From: Comamonadaceae bacterium UBA4962
GTDB taxonomy: Bacteria > Pseudomonadota > Gammaproteobacteria > Burkholderiales > Burkholderiaceae_C
Direction of reading: 5' to 3'
Length of the DNA: 64,000 nt
Assembly: GCA_002397315.1 (NCBI GenBank)
Contig: DHAE01000014.1
Coordinates: 563 to 64,562 of the forward strand
Shown here: positions 55,529-63,160 of the stretch, piece after piece
Numbering within the stretch: position 1 is the first letter of the stretch
Layout of the letters: each line of letters begins with the position of its first letter
Notes under the pieces: generated by a model
Told to the model about the DNA's origin: nothing
Database searches by the model: none
The model's input: the letters and a program-made list of their open reading frames with translations, nothing else
Position numbers and translations under genes: made by a program

Positions 55529-56248
55529 TCAGGCCGCGCCGAGCAGCGCCGGCAACTCGCCCATCGCACCGATCACGACCGCGGCCCCGGCCGCGCGCAG
55601 CGCCTCGGCGGGATCGTGCCCCCAGGCCATGGGGCTGTAGCCCACCACCGTGGCCCCCGCGGCCACGCCCGCGGTCACGCCCGTCACCGTGTCTTCCACC
55701 ACCAGGCACTGCCCGGGCGGCACGCCGAGCGCCGCGGCGGCGGCGAGGTAGACGTCCGGCGCGGGCTTGGTGCGCGGCATCTCGTGCCCGCTGAAGACGC
55801 GGCCTTCGAAATACGGCATCAGGCCGGCCTTGGCCAGCTGCAGTTCCACCTTGTACCGGTCGGCGCCCGAGGCGCAGGCGATGCGCCCCGCCATGCGCCG
55901 GTGCGCGGCCTCCACGGCCTGCAGCGCGCCGGCGATCGGCTCCAGCTCCGCGGCCAGCGCGGCGTTGCGGCGCTCGTAGAACTCCGCCATCCAGGCATCC
56001 GTGAGCGGTGCACCCGTGTGCGCCTCGATGCGCGCCGCCTCGCTGCGCACGGCCTTGCCGATGAAGATGCGCATGCATTCCTCCAGCGTGAGCTTCCAGC
56101 CCGAGGCCTCCAGCATGGCGCGCAGCACGCGGTGCGTGATGGGCTCGCTGTCCACCAGCACGCCGTCGCAGTCGAACAGCACGGCATCGAAAGAAGGCAG
56201 CGCCACGGCGGGCGTGTCTGTGGTGGCGGGCAGGGCAATGGAAGGCAT
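55529..56248 (-). CDS. HAD-IA family hydrolase (phosphoglycolate phosphatase/beta-phosphoglucomutase-like)
   Basis: HAD phosphatase of about 239 aa. Motif I is VLFDCDGVLVDSEP, motif II IACASGADRYK, motif III is around EMPRTKPAPDVYLAAAAALG, and motif IV CLVVEDTVTGVTAG. The helical cap follows motif I (RIFIGKAVRSEAARIE). The layout matches phosphoglycolate phosphatase or beta-phosphoglucomutase-like enzymes; substrate unknown. Start ATG 56246-56248 is preferred over an upstream TTG. It is convergent with the AraC gene with a 7-bp gap. A terminator-like hairpin lies 38 bp upstream of the start. Confidence 0.88.
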   Translation of the reverse strand: MPSIALPATTDTPAVALPSFDAVLFDCDGVLVDSEPITHRVLRAMLEASGWKLTLEECMRIFIGKAVRSEAARIEAHTGAPLTDAWMAEFYERRNAALAAELEPIAGALQAVEAAHRRMAGRIACASGADRYKVELQLAKAGLMPYFEGRVFSGHEMPRTKPAPDVYLAAAAALGVPPGQCLVVEDTVTGVTAGVAAGATVVGYSPMAWGHDPAEALRAAGAAVVIGAMGELPALLGAA

Positions 56249-56285
56249 GGAGGGACGATCGTGGACGAAGGGCAGGCGCAGCGGC

Positions 56286-56316
56286 AAAAAAAGAGCGGCG
56301 TCCGGGGGAACGCCGC
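56286..56316 (-). terminator. Terminator-like hairpin upstream of the HAD gene
   Basis: Perfect 7-bp GCGGCGT/ACGCCGC stem (56295-56301 with 56310-56316), eight-base loop, followed on the minus strand by T-rich text (56286-56292). It lies 38 bp before the HAD start codon. No minus-strand gene is close upstream, so it is either a leader attenuator or a stop for antisense readthrough from the kinase gene. Confidence 0.65.
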
Positions 56317-56699
56317 GAAAGCACGCTCGAATCTACCGCATGCGGGATGCCCGCCCTGCAGGCCGGCGAGGCCGCGCGTGGCCCGGACGCCGGGGCACCC
56401 GGCACGGCCTGCCGAAACAACGGCCCCCGCCCCGGGGGATCGGTGCATTGTCCCCGCGTGCCACGGCAGCCCCCACCCCACCACGGTGGGTATTTTGTTA
56501 CCGCGACCGCGGCACAAGTCGCGTACGCTTACCGTATTGCCGAGCTGCTGCCAGACCGGCCCGCATGCCGCCGGCCGATACCGATGCCCCCGTTCGCCGT
56601 CCGTCGGACGTATACGGCCTACGGCGCGATGCGCTCCTTCACGCGCCATCGGTGCCGAGGTGCGTGGGCGGGCAACCCGGCCCCTTCTTCCCGACGAAA
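56317..56699. other. 383-bp gap before the LuxR-type regulator, no supported gene
   Basis: The plus-strand frame stays open back to 56001, but the upstream residues are Arg/Pro-rich and show no domain, so I see no gene here. An 8-bp palindrome CGTATACG lies at 56609-56616, and a weak C/G hairpin followed by TATTTTGTTA is near 56480-56505. The promoters of the HAD gene and of the regulator should be in this region. Confidence 0.4.
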
Positions 56700-57401
56700 G
56701 TGTCCGTGCCCTTCACCATTGGTTCCCCTCCGCCGTCTGCCGCCCCCTACGGCCTCGTGGTCGACGACCATCCGCTGGTCGCGCAGGGCATGGCCGAATT
56801 CCTCCGGCTGCATCCGGGACTTGGCACAGCGCACCACGCCATCGGCATGGCGGAAGCCCTGCGCCTGGTGGCACGGCATGGCCCGCCCGCGGTGGCCCTG
56901 GTCGATTTCTGGCTCGCCGACGGGGCCACGGCACCCTTCGTCCACAACCTGCTCGCCATGGCGCCGCAGGCGCGCATCCTCATCGTGAGCGGCGACCACC
57001 ACCCCGCCATCGCCCTCAAGGCCCGCAAGAGCGGCGCCCACGGTTTCGTCCACAAGCAGGAAACACCGGACACCTTCGCCGCCGCCGTGACGGCCGTGCT
57101 CGGCGGCGCACTGTGGTTCGGCCCCGATGCGCCCGATGCCGCGGGCCCGCTGGCCTCCGGCGCGGCCGCGCTCGCGCGCGAGGTGCACCTGAGCCCGGCC
57201 GACCTCGGCCTCACGCCGCGGCAGGGCCAGATCCTCGCGATGGTGCTGGAGGGGCACCCGAACAAACCCATCGCGAGTGCGCTGCACGTTTCGGAACATA
57301 CGGTGAAGGAGCACATCACCGCCATCCTGCAGAAACTCGGCGCCCGCAACCGCGTGGAGGCGATCGCCAAACTCCGCGGCGTGCGGATCGAGGCCGGCTG
57401 A
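56700..57401 (+). CDS. LuxR/FixJ-family response regulator
   Basis: Response regulator of 233 aa. The receiver domain has LVVDDHPLVAQGMAEFL (acidic pair), the phosphorylation Asp in ALVDFWLADG, and the conserved Lys in GAHGFVHKQE. The C-terminal LuxR-type HTH is LTPRQGQILAMVLEGHPNK with SEHTVKEHITAILQKLG. Start chosen at GTG 56700-56702, the first codon before the receiver with GACGAAAG upstream; GTG 56706 is also possible. It is convergent with a hybrid kinase gene 51 bp away, which is its likely partner. Confidence 0.9.
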   Translation: MSVPFTIGSPPPSAAPYGLVVDDHPLVAQGMAEFLRLHPGLGTAHHAIGMAEALRLVARHGPPAVALVDFWLADGATAPFVHNLLAMAPQARILIVSGDHHPAIALKARKSGAHGFVHKQETPDTFAAAVTAVLGGALWFGPDAPDAAGPLASGAAALAREVHLSPADLGLTPRQGQILAMVLEGHPNKPIASALHVSEHTVKEHITAILQKLGARNRVEAIAKLRGVRIEAG

Positions 57402-57452
57402 GCCGGCCGAGTCGCCGGGCTGCACGGGCGCATCCGCCCCTGCACGGCCCCG

Positions 57453-59291
57453 TCAGGCACGCCCTGTGAGCCAACGCGCCAGCACGGCATGCAGCGCTTC
57501 GGGTTCCAGCGGCTTGGCGAACACGAGATAGCCGTCTTCCTCCGCCTGCGCCAGGGCCGCAGAACCATGTTCCCCGCTGACGAGCGCGCCATTCGCCGCC
57601 GGGCAACGCTCCAGCAGATGCACCAGCACCGCGAATCCGCTCTCGCCGCCTCCCAGGCGCTGGTCGCACAGCACCACGTCCGGCGTCCAGTTCGCCGTGA
57701 CCTGGGCCTGGGCCGCCTCTCCCGTCTCCGCCAGCCGCACCTGAAGTCCCCAGGACTGCAGCAGCTCCGACAGGGCTCGGGCCACCTGCGGGTCGTCCTC
57801 GACCACGAGGCACCGGCCGGAGAGCGACGCCAGCCGCTGCTGCCAGGGCGCGCGCGGGATCACGGCCAGCTCTCTGTGCGCGCCCGGCGCACCGGCGCCC
57901 GTTCCCGCAGCATCCAGCGAAAGCCAGAAGCACGATCCCCGTCCCGGCGTGGAATCGAACCCGTAGTCCGCGCCGATCAGCCGCGCCGAGCGCGCCACCA
58001 CCGAGAGCCCGAGCCCGTGCCCGGACACCTCCTGCGTCCACCGCGCCTCGCCCCGGTAGAAGGGTGCATAGATGCGGTGCCGGTCTTCCCGCGGCACGCC
58101 CGCCCCGGTGTCCCGGACCTCGATGCGCCAGCCACCTCGCCAGGCCCGCGCGCCGATCAGCACGCCTCCGGTACGCGTGTAGCGCAGCGCGTTCTGCACG
58201 AGGTTGAACACCATCTGCCGCAACAGGGTCGCGTCGGCACGAACGATGGCGGCGCGGCGGCGGGGCAGAAAAATTGTCAGCCGCAGGCCCCGGTGCCGCG
58301 CGTCCGGACCGAACACCGTGCCCACGTCGCCGAACACCTCGGCCAGCGGCACGTCCTCCAGCGTGACCGCATAGGTGCCCGACTCCAGCCGCGAAAGATC
58401 CAGCAGGGCGTTGAACAGAAAGGTCAGCGAGCGGGCACAGTCCTGGATGCCCTCCAGCACCGGCGCCAGCCGCGCATCGCCGTTGCGCTGCTGCGCCGTC
58501 TCCACGAGCAGCCCCATCGCGTGCAGCGGCTGCCGCAGATCGTGGCTGGCCGTGGAGAGGAACCGGTTCTTCTCCTGCAGCGCACGCTCGGCCTCCTCCT
58601 TGGCCATCCGGTAGCGCTCCGCCATCTCCAGCCGCTGGCGCTCCATCTCCACCTGCTGCACGACGAAGCGCCGCGAGCCCCAGGCGTGCCGCAGCACCAC
58701 GCCGCCATAAAGCACCGTCAATGGCAGCATGGCCTGCCATCGGTCCGGGAAATACCAGGCCGCGGCCAGCAGCGTGGGTCCGTAGATCGCCCCGAAGAAC
58801 GGATAGAACACCCGGGGATGCGGCGCAAGGAACGTGGTGCCCACCGCCAGCACCGCACAGATGACGAGATACGCCAGCAGCCGGAACTCCAGCGGCGCGC
58901 CGTGCGTGAGCAGGATGGGCACGGCCCAGAACGCGCCGTCTCCCGCCGCCATCGCCTGGAACGTCCGCTCCCAGCGCGGCACCACCACGTCGTCGGGCAA
59001 GGCCGCGTCGCGGCGGAAACGCCGCAGCAAGTACAGCAGCAGGCCAATGAAGGCGAGAAAGCATCCCCACCACACCAGCATCTGCGTGGCCGATGCCCCG
59101 TTGCGCGCATACAGCCAGGTCAGCACGCCGGGAATCACCAGCGCGGGAATCTCCGAGGTACCGCCGCGCGACGCGAGCGAATCCAGCAACCGGCGGCGCA
59201 CCGCCAGATCGAGTCCGTCGCCGGACGACTGCGCGTCGTCCGCGGGCACGGGGCGCCACGCGTCGGGATAGCGGCTGTCGGAAGCAGGCAT
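57453..59291 (-). CDS. Hybrid sensor histidine kinase with C-terminal receiver
   Basis: Inner-membrane kinase of 612 aa. About six hydrophobic segments lie in the N-terminal 205 residues, with no large periplasmic domain, so the signal is sensed in the membrane. A coiled coil leads to the phospho-acceptor TASHDLRQPLHAMGLL (His250). The ATPase domain has NLVQNALRYTRTGGVLIG, RDTGAGVPRED and GHGLGLSVVARSAR. A C-terminal receiver (about 492-612) has RCLVVEDDPQVARAL, phospho-Asp in VLCDQRLGGG, and FAKPLEPEAL. The SHDLRQPL box is common in this bacterial family. The convergent LuxR-type regulator is the probable output partner. Confidence 0.92.
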   Translation of the reverse strand: MPASDSRYPDAWRPVPADDAQSSGDGLDLAVRRRLLDSLASRGGTSEIPALVIPGVLTWLYARNGASATQMLVWWGCFLAFIGLLLYLLRRFRRDAALPDDVVVPRWERTFQAMAAGDGAFWAVPILLTHGAPLEFRLLAYLVICAVLAVGTTFLAPHPRVFYPFFGAIYGPTLLAAAWYFPDRWQAMLPLTVLYGGVVLRHAWGSRRFVVQQVEMERQRLEMAERYRMAKEEAERALQEKNRFLSTASHDLRQPLHAMGLLVETAQQRNGDARLAPVLEGIQDCARSLTFLFNALLDLSRLESGTYAVTLEDVPLAEVFGDVGTVFGPDARHRGLRLTIFLPRRRAAIVRADATLLRQMVFNLVQNALRYTRTGGVLIGARAWRGGWRIEVRDTGAGVPREDRHRIYAPFYRGEARWTQEVSGHGLGLSVVARSARLIGADYGFDSTPGRGSCFWLSLDAAGTGAGAPGAHRELAVIPRAPWQQRLASLSGRCLVVEDDPQVARALSELLQSWGLQVRLAETGEAAQAQVTANWTPDVVLCDQRLGGGESGFAVLVHLLERCPAANGALVSGEHGSAALAQAEEDGYLVFAKPLEPEALHAVLARWLTGRA

Positions 59292-59324
59292 GGAGGGCCG
59301 GAGAGACGGGGATGGCGTGCGCTC

Positions 59325-59759
59325 TCAGCCGCGCGGGAACTCGCCGTCCACGTACACCCAGCGCCCGTCCTCGCGCACGAAACGGCTGCGCTCGTGCAGG
59401 CGGTGCGCACGTCCGCCGGCATCGCGCTGGCGGGCCACGAACTCCACCTCGGCGCGGTCCGCGTCCAGGCGGCGATGCGCACGCACCTCCAGGCCGAGCC
59501 AGCGCACACCGGGCTCGAAGGCGATCGACGCGGGCCGATGCGCTTCGGCCCACGTGGCGCGCAGGTAATCCGCATCGCAGCGCACGAAGGCGGTGTAGCG
59601 CGATCGCATCAGGCTCTCGGCATCGGGCGCGGGCAAGGCGCCCCCATCGTCGATGTAGCGCCCGCAGCATGCGGCATACGGCAGCGGAGCGCGCTTGTCC
59701 GACAGCCGCCCGCAGGGGCAGGCGGGCGAGCGGGAAGAGGAAGGATCGGGCACGGCCAT
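59325..59759 (-). CDS. YchJ-family protein with SEC-C-like motif
   Basis: Protein of 144 aa. The N-terminal SPACPCGRLSDKRAPLPYAACCG has the Cys-rich zinc-binding SEC-C-type pattern, followed by MRSRYTAFVRCDADYLRATW and a C-terminal NTF2-like domain (FVARQRDAGGRAHRLHERSRF). YchJ proteins are common but of unknown function. Start ATG 59757-59759 was chosen; an in-frame ATG 12 bp upstream is possible. It is 33 bp upstream of the hybrid kinase gene on the same strand and may be co-transcribed with it. Confidence 0.88.
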   Translation of the reverse strand: MAVPDPSSSRSPACPCGRLSDKRAPLPYAACCGRYIDDGGALPAPDAESLMRSRYTAFVRCDADYLRATWAEAHRPASIAFEPGVRWLGLEVRAHRRLDADRAEVEFVARQRDAGGRAHRLHERSRFVREDGRWVYVDGEFPRG

Positions 59760-59868
59760 CGTCGTCGGCATCGGAGCGGGCCTGCATTCTTGCAGATGCT
59801 CGGCAGGTGGCACACTCGCAGCCGTCGCGGCGCAGTGCCGTGCGCCTTTCTTTTCCCGGAGATCGACG

Positions 59869-60369
59869 ATGTGGACCCTGAGCGTGCCCTGGTGGGAATT
59901 CATCCTGCGCGGCGTGGTGGTGTATGCGTTCCTGCTGGTGTTCCTGCGCCTGACGGGCAAGCGCCAGACGGGCCAGTTCGCTCCGTTCGATCTCGTGCTG
60001 CTGCTGATCCTGTCGAACGCGGTACAGAACTCGATGAACGCCGGCGACAACTCCCTCATCGGCGGTCTCATCTCCGCAGCCACCCTCATCGCCTGCCACA
60101 CGGTGCTCGCCCGGCTCACGTTCCGCTTCCCGCGACTGGAGCAACTGGTGGACGGCCGCCCGCAGACCCTGGTGCAGGACGGCCAGGTGGACCGGCTCCT
60201 GATGCAGCGCGAACTGCTCTCCACCGAGGACCTCGCCGCCGCCCTGCGCGCGGGCGGTTGCCTGCACCTGCATGAAGTGGAGCGCGCGACGATCGAGACC
60301 AACGGCCAGATCACCGTGGTGCTGCGTGATCGCGACAGCGCGGGTGGCGGAAGCACCGCCGACCGCTGA
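59869..60369 (+). CDS. DUF421 (YetF/YcaP-like) membrane protein
   Basis: Protein of 166 aa with an N-terminal membrane half (FILRGVVVYAFLLVFLRLTG; LLLILSNAVQNSM; LIGGLISAATLIACHTVLARL) and a C-terminal soluble DUF421-type domain (RPQTLVQDGQVDRLLMQRELLS, LAAALRAGG and a beta-strand end). This matches the YetF family, whose role is not established. Start ATG 59869-59871 follows GGAGATCGACG. It is divergent from the YchJ gene. A dipeptidase E gene lies 130 bp downstream on the same strand. Confidence 0.88.
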   Translation: MWTLSVPWWEFILRGVVVYAFLLVFLRLTGKRQTGQFAPFDLVLLLILSNAVQNSMNAGDNSLIGGLISAATLIACHTVLARLTFRFPRLEQLVDGRPQTLVQDGQVDRLLMQRELLSTEDLAAALRAGGCLHLHEVERATIETNGQITVVLRDRDSAGGGSTADR

Positions 60370-60499
60370 CGGCAGCCGCACGCCCCCGGCCTTTCGGCCT
60401 TTTCCACCCCGCTCCCCGCAGCCCGCCCGGGGCGCACGCGATACTTCCACGCTGCGCGCAGCACGCCCGCCTTCTTTTCACTTCGTACCGTTTTCCGCC

Positions 60500-61213
60500 A
60501 TGAACCTCCTGCTCCTCAGCAACTCCAGCAGCGATGCCGGCTACTTGGCCCATGCCCGCGACTGGATCGACGACTGGTCCGCCGCCCAGGGCACGCCGGG
60601 CGACGCACTGTTCATGCCGTTCGCGGGTGTCTCGCGCGGCTGGGATGCCTATGCCGAACAGGTCGCGCAGGCCCTCGCCCCGCTCGGCCTCGCCGTGCGT
60701 TCCGCCCACCAGGCCGCGGACCCGGTGGCGGCCGCGGCCCAAGCGCGCTACATCGTGGTGGGCGGCGGCAACACCTTCGCACTGCTCGGCCACCTGCGGC
60801 GGCTCGGGCTGCTGGCGGCGATCGCGGAACGCGTGCGCTCGGGCGAGGCCTCGTACCTGGGCTGGAGCGCCGGCTCCAACGTGGCGTGCCCCACCCTCCG
60901 CACCACCAACGACATGCCGATCACCGACCCGGGCGGCTTCGACGCCATGGGCCTCGTGCCGTTCCAGATCAACGCCCACTACACGGACGCGCATCCACCC
61001 GGCCACCGCGGCGAAACGCGCGAGGAACGGCTGCGTGAATTCGGCATCCTCAACCCCGAGACTCCGGTGGTGGGGCTTCCCGAAGGCACGGGCCTGCGTG
61101 TGCGTGGCCAGGCCATCACCGTACTGGGCAGCACCGCACCGGTGCGAATCTTCCTGGGCACCGGCGCGCCGCGCCAGCAGGGCCCCGGGCCGCTGGACGT
61201 GCCGACCGCCTGA
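60500..61213 (+). CDS. pepE: Dipeptidase E (aspartyl dipeptidase)
   Basis: Cytoplasmic dipeptidase of 237 aa of the S51 family, cleaving Asp-X dipeptides. The nucleophile Ser123 lies in GWSAGSNVACPTLRTTNDMP, the His160 in QINAHYTDAHPPGHRGETR, and the intervening DPGGFDAMGLVPFQINAHY matches PepE. Length and the LLLSNSSSDAGYL opening are typical. Start ATG 60500-60502. It is convergent with the acyl-CoA dehydrogenase gene, and a 10-bp G+C hairpin separates them. Confidence 0.93.
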   Translation: MNLLLLSNSSSDAGYLAHARDWIDDWSAAQGTPGDALFMPFAGVSRGWDAYAEQVAQALAPLGLAVRSAHQAADPVAAAAQARYIVVGGGNTFALLGHLRRLGLLAAIAERVRSGEASYLGWSAGSNVACPTLRTTNDMPITDPGGFDAMGLVPFQINAHYTDAHPPGHRGETREERLREFGILNPETPVVGLPEGTGLRVRGQAITVLGSTAPVRIFLGTGAPRQQGPGPLDVPTA

Positions 61214-61232
61214 ACGGGATGCGGCCATCCGC

Positions 61233-61265
61233 CCGCCGCCGCACCGGCACCTGCAGCGGCGGCGG
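61233..61265. terminator. Strong G+C hairpin between convergent genes
   Basis: Perfect 10-bp stem (61233-61242 with 61256-61265) with a 13-base loop, in the 63-bp gap between pepE (+) and the acyl-CoA dehydrogenase gene (-). No T-run on either side, so termination would be weak or bidirectional. Confidence 0.45.
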
Positions 61266-61276
61266 CGTGAACCGCC

Positions 61277-62407
61277 TCAGGCCAGTGCGCGCGTGATCAA
61301 AATCTTCTGCACGTCGCTCGTGCCCTCGTAGATCTGGCACACGCGCACGTCGCGGTAGATGCGCTCCACGGGGAAGTCGTTCACCACGCCATAGCCGCCC
61401 AGCGTCTGGATCGCCGCGCTGCACACGCGCTCGGCCATCTCGCTCGCGAACAGTTTGGCCATGGCCGCTTCCTTCAGACAGGGCCGCCCCGCATCGCGCA
61501 GCGCCGCGGCATGCCAGATGAGCTGGCGCGCGGCCTCGATCTGCGTGGCGCAGTCCGCCAGCCGGAAGCCCACCGCCTGGTGCTGGAAGATCGGCTGGCC
61601 GAAGCTCTCGCGCTCCTTCGCATACTGCAGGGCCACGTCGAACGCGCTGCGCGCCATGCCCACGCTCTGCGCCGCGATGCCGATGCGCCCGCCTTCGAGC
61701 GCTCCGAGCGCGATCTTGTAGCCCTCGCCCTCCGCGCCGATGAGGTTCTCCGCCGGAACGCGGCACTGGTCGAAGGTGATCTGCGCCGTGTCGCTGCTGT
61801 GCTGCCCGAGCTTGTCCTCCAGCCGCGCGACCACGTAGCCCGGTGCGTCGGTCGGCACCAGGAACGCACTCATGCCGCGCTTGCCCGCCGCCCGGTCGGT
61901 CACCGCGATCACGATCGCCACCTGCCCGTTCTTGCCGCTCGTGATGAACTGCTTCACGCCGTCGATCACGTAGCCGTCGCCATCGCGCGTCGCCGTGGTG
62001 CGCAGTGCCGAGGCATCCGATCCCACATGCGGTTCGGTGAGGCAGAACGCACCCAGCATCTCCCCGCGCGCGAGCGGCGCCAGCCAGCGCCGCTTCTGTG
62101 CCTCGCTGCCATGGCGCATCAGGATCGCGTTCACCGGGCAGTTCGTCACGCTGATGGCCGTGCTGGTGCCGCCATCGCCCGCCGCGATCTCCTCCAGCAC
62201 CACCGCCAGCGAGAGATAGTCCAGCCCCGCGCCGCCGTACTCCTCCGGCACGCAGATGCCGTAGGCGCCCAGCGCCGCCAGCCCCTGGTGCGCCTCGCGC
62301 GGGAAGTGGTGCTCCCGGTCCCAGCGGGCGGCATGCGGCCACAGCTCGCGCTGGGCGAAATCGCGCACCGCGTCGCGGATCATTTCCTGGTCTTGGGTGA
62401 GCAGCAT
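61277..62407 (-). CDS. Short-chain acyl-CoA dehydrogenase
   Basis: Acyl-CoA dehydrogenase of 376 aa, with FCLTEPHVGSDASALRTTA, WAS-type flavin contacts in FITSGKNGQVAIVI, and the catalytic Glu in QIYEGTSDVQKI, the canonical YEGT that the pair at 4726-7066 lacks. The C-terminal QTLGGYGVVNDFPVERIYRD is typical of butyryl/short-chain enzymes (AcdA/Bcd), but isovaleryl-CoA dehydrogenase cannot be excluded. Start ATG 62405-62407 with GGAGACAAGAAC upstream. It follows an SDR and a thiolase gene in one transcript, so short-chain beta-oxidation is the likely role. Confidence 0.9.
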   Translation of the reverse strand: MLLTQDQEMIRDAVRDFAQRELWPHAARWDREHHFPREAHQGLAALGAYGICVPEEYGGAGLDYLSLAVVLEEIAAGDGGTSTAISVTNCPVNAILMRHGSEAQKRRWLAPLARGEMLGAFCLTEPHVGSDASALRTTATRDGDGYVIDGVKQFITSGKNGQVAIVIAVTDRAAGKRGMSAFLVPTDAPGYVVARLEDKLGQHSSDTAQITFDQCRVPAENLIGAEGEGYKIALGALEGGRIGIAAQSVGMARSAFDVALQYAKERESFGQPIFQHQAVGFRLADCATQIEAARQLIWHAAALRDAGRPCLKEAAMAKLFASEMAERVCSAAIQTLGGYGVVNDFPVERIYRDVRVCQIYEGTSDVQKILITRALA

Positions 62408-62458
62408 GTTCTTGTCTCCGTTGTTGATCGTTCCAGTGGCGGACGGCGGTGCTGCCGG

Positions 62459-63160
62459 CTACCAGTGCGTGGCCCTGCGCCCGTCCTGGTGCAGCAGCCG
62501 CCCTCCGTCCGCGGGCGTCACGCCCTCCAGCACCGAACACATGTTCCGCACGCTGTCGTGCACCGCCAGCGCCCCGTCCTCTCCGCCCATGTCCGTGCGC
62601 ACCCAGCCCGGGTCGAGCGTGATCAGGGTCGCGCCCGGGTAATCGTGCTGCGCGGCGGCCACGGCCATGTTGAGCGCCGCCTTGCTGGTGCGGTACAGCC
62701 AGCAGCGGCTGTCCGGCACGCTGCCGATGAGCGACATCGTCGACGACAGGAAGGCGAACACCCCGCCCGCGTCCGCCACGAGCGGGGCCACCTGCGGCAG
62801 GGTCTGCATGGCGCCCAGCGCGTTGGTGTGCATGACCGCGTCGAAATCCTCCCTGGTGGGCGGGGCGAGCGCGTTCGGCCTGCGGATCACGCCCGCCACG
62901 TAGAGCGCCAGGCCGATCTTCTCGCCGTCGAGCTGCCATGCCAGCCCGCTCACGCTGGCCGGCTGGGCCACGTCCACCGTCAGCGTCTCGGCACCCAGCT
63001 CGCGCAGGCGCGCGCACCCTGCCTCGTCCCGCGCCGTCGCGATCACGCGGCACCCCGAGGCGCGGTACTGCCGCACGAACTCCAGGCCGATCCCCCGGGA
63101 AGCACCGATGACGAGCACGGGGTGCGCCATGGCACGCGCCTGTACCGTCGGCCCGCTCAT
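62459..63160 (-). CDS. SDR-family oxidoreductase
   Basis: Short-chain dehydrogenase of 233 aa. The cofactor motif is VLVIGASRGIGLEFVRQY, the catalytic Ser is in FAFLSSTMSLIG and the catalytic Tyr/Lys pair is in WLYRTSKAALNM. It lies between the thiolase (4-bp ATGA overlap at 63157-63160) and the acyl-CoA dehydrogenase. This is consistent with a 3-hydroxyacyl-CoA or similar oxidation step, but the SDR fold alone does not fix the substrate. Start ATG 63158-63160; an internal ATG at 63130 is less likely. Confidence 0.88.
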   Translation of the reverse strand: MSGPTVQARAMAHPVLVIGASRGIGLEFVRQYRASGCRVIATARDEAGCARLRELGAETLTVDVAQPASVSGLAWQLDGEKIGLALYVAGVIRRPNALAPPTREDFDAVMHTNALGAMQTLPQVAPLVADAGGVFAFLSSTMSLIGSVPDSRCWLYRTSKAALNMAVAAAQHDYPGATLITLDPGWVRTDMGGEDGALAVHDSVRNMCSVLEGVTPADGGRLLHQDGRRATHW

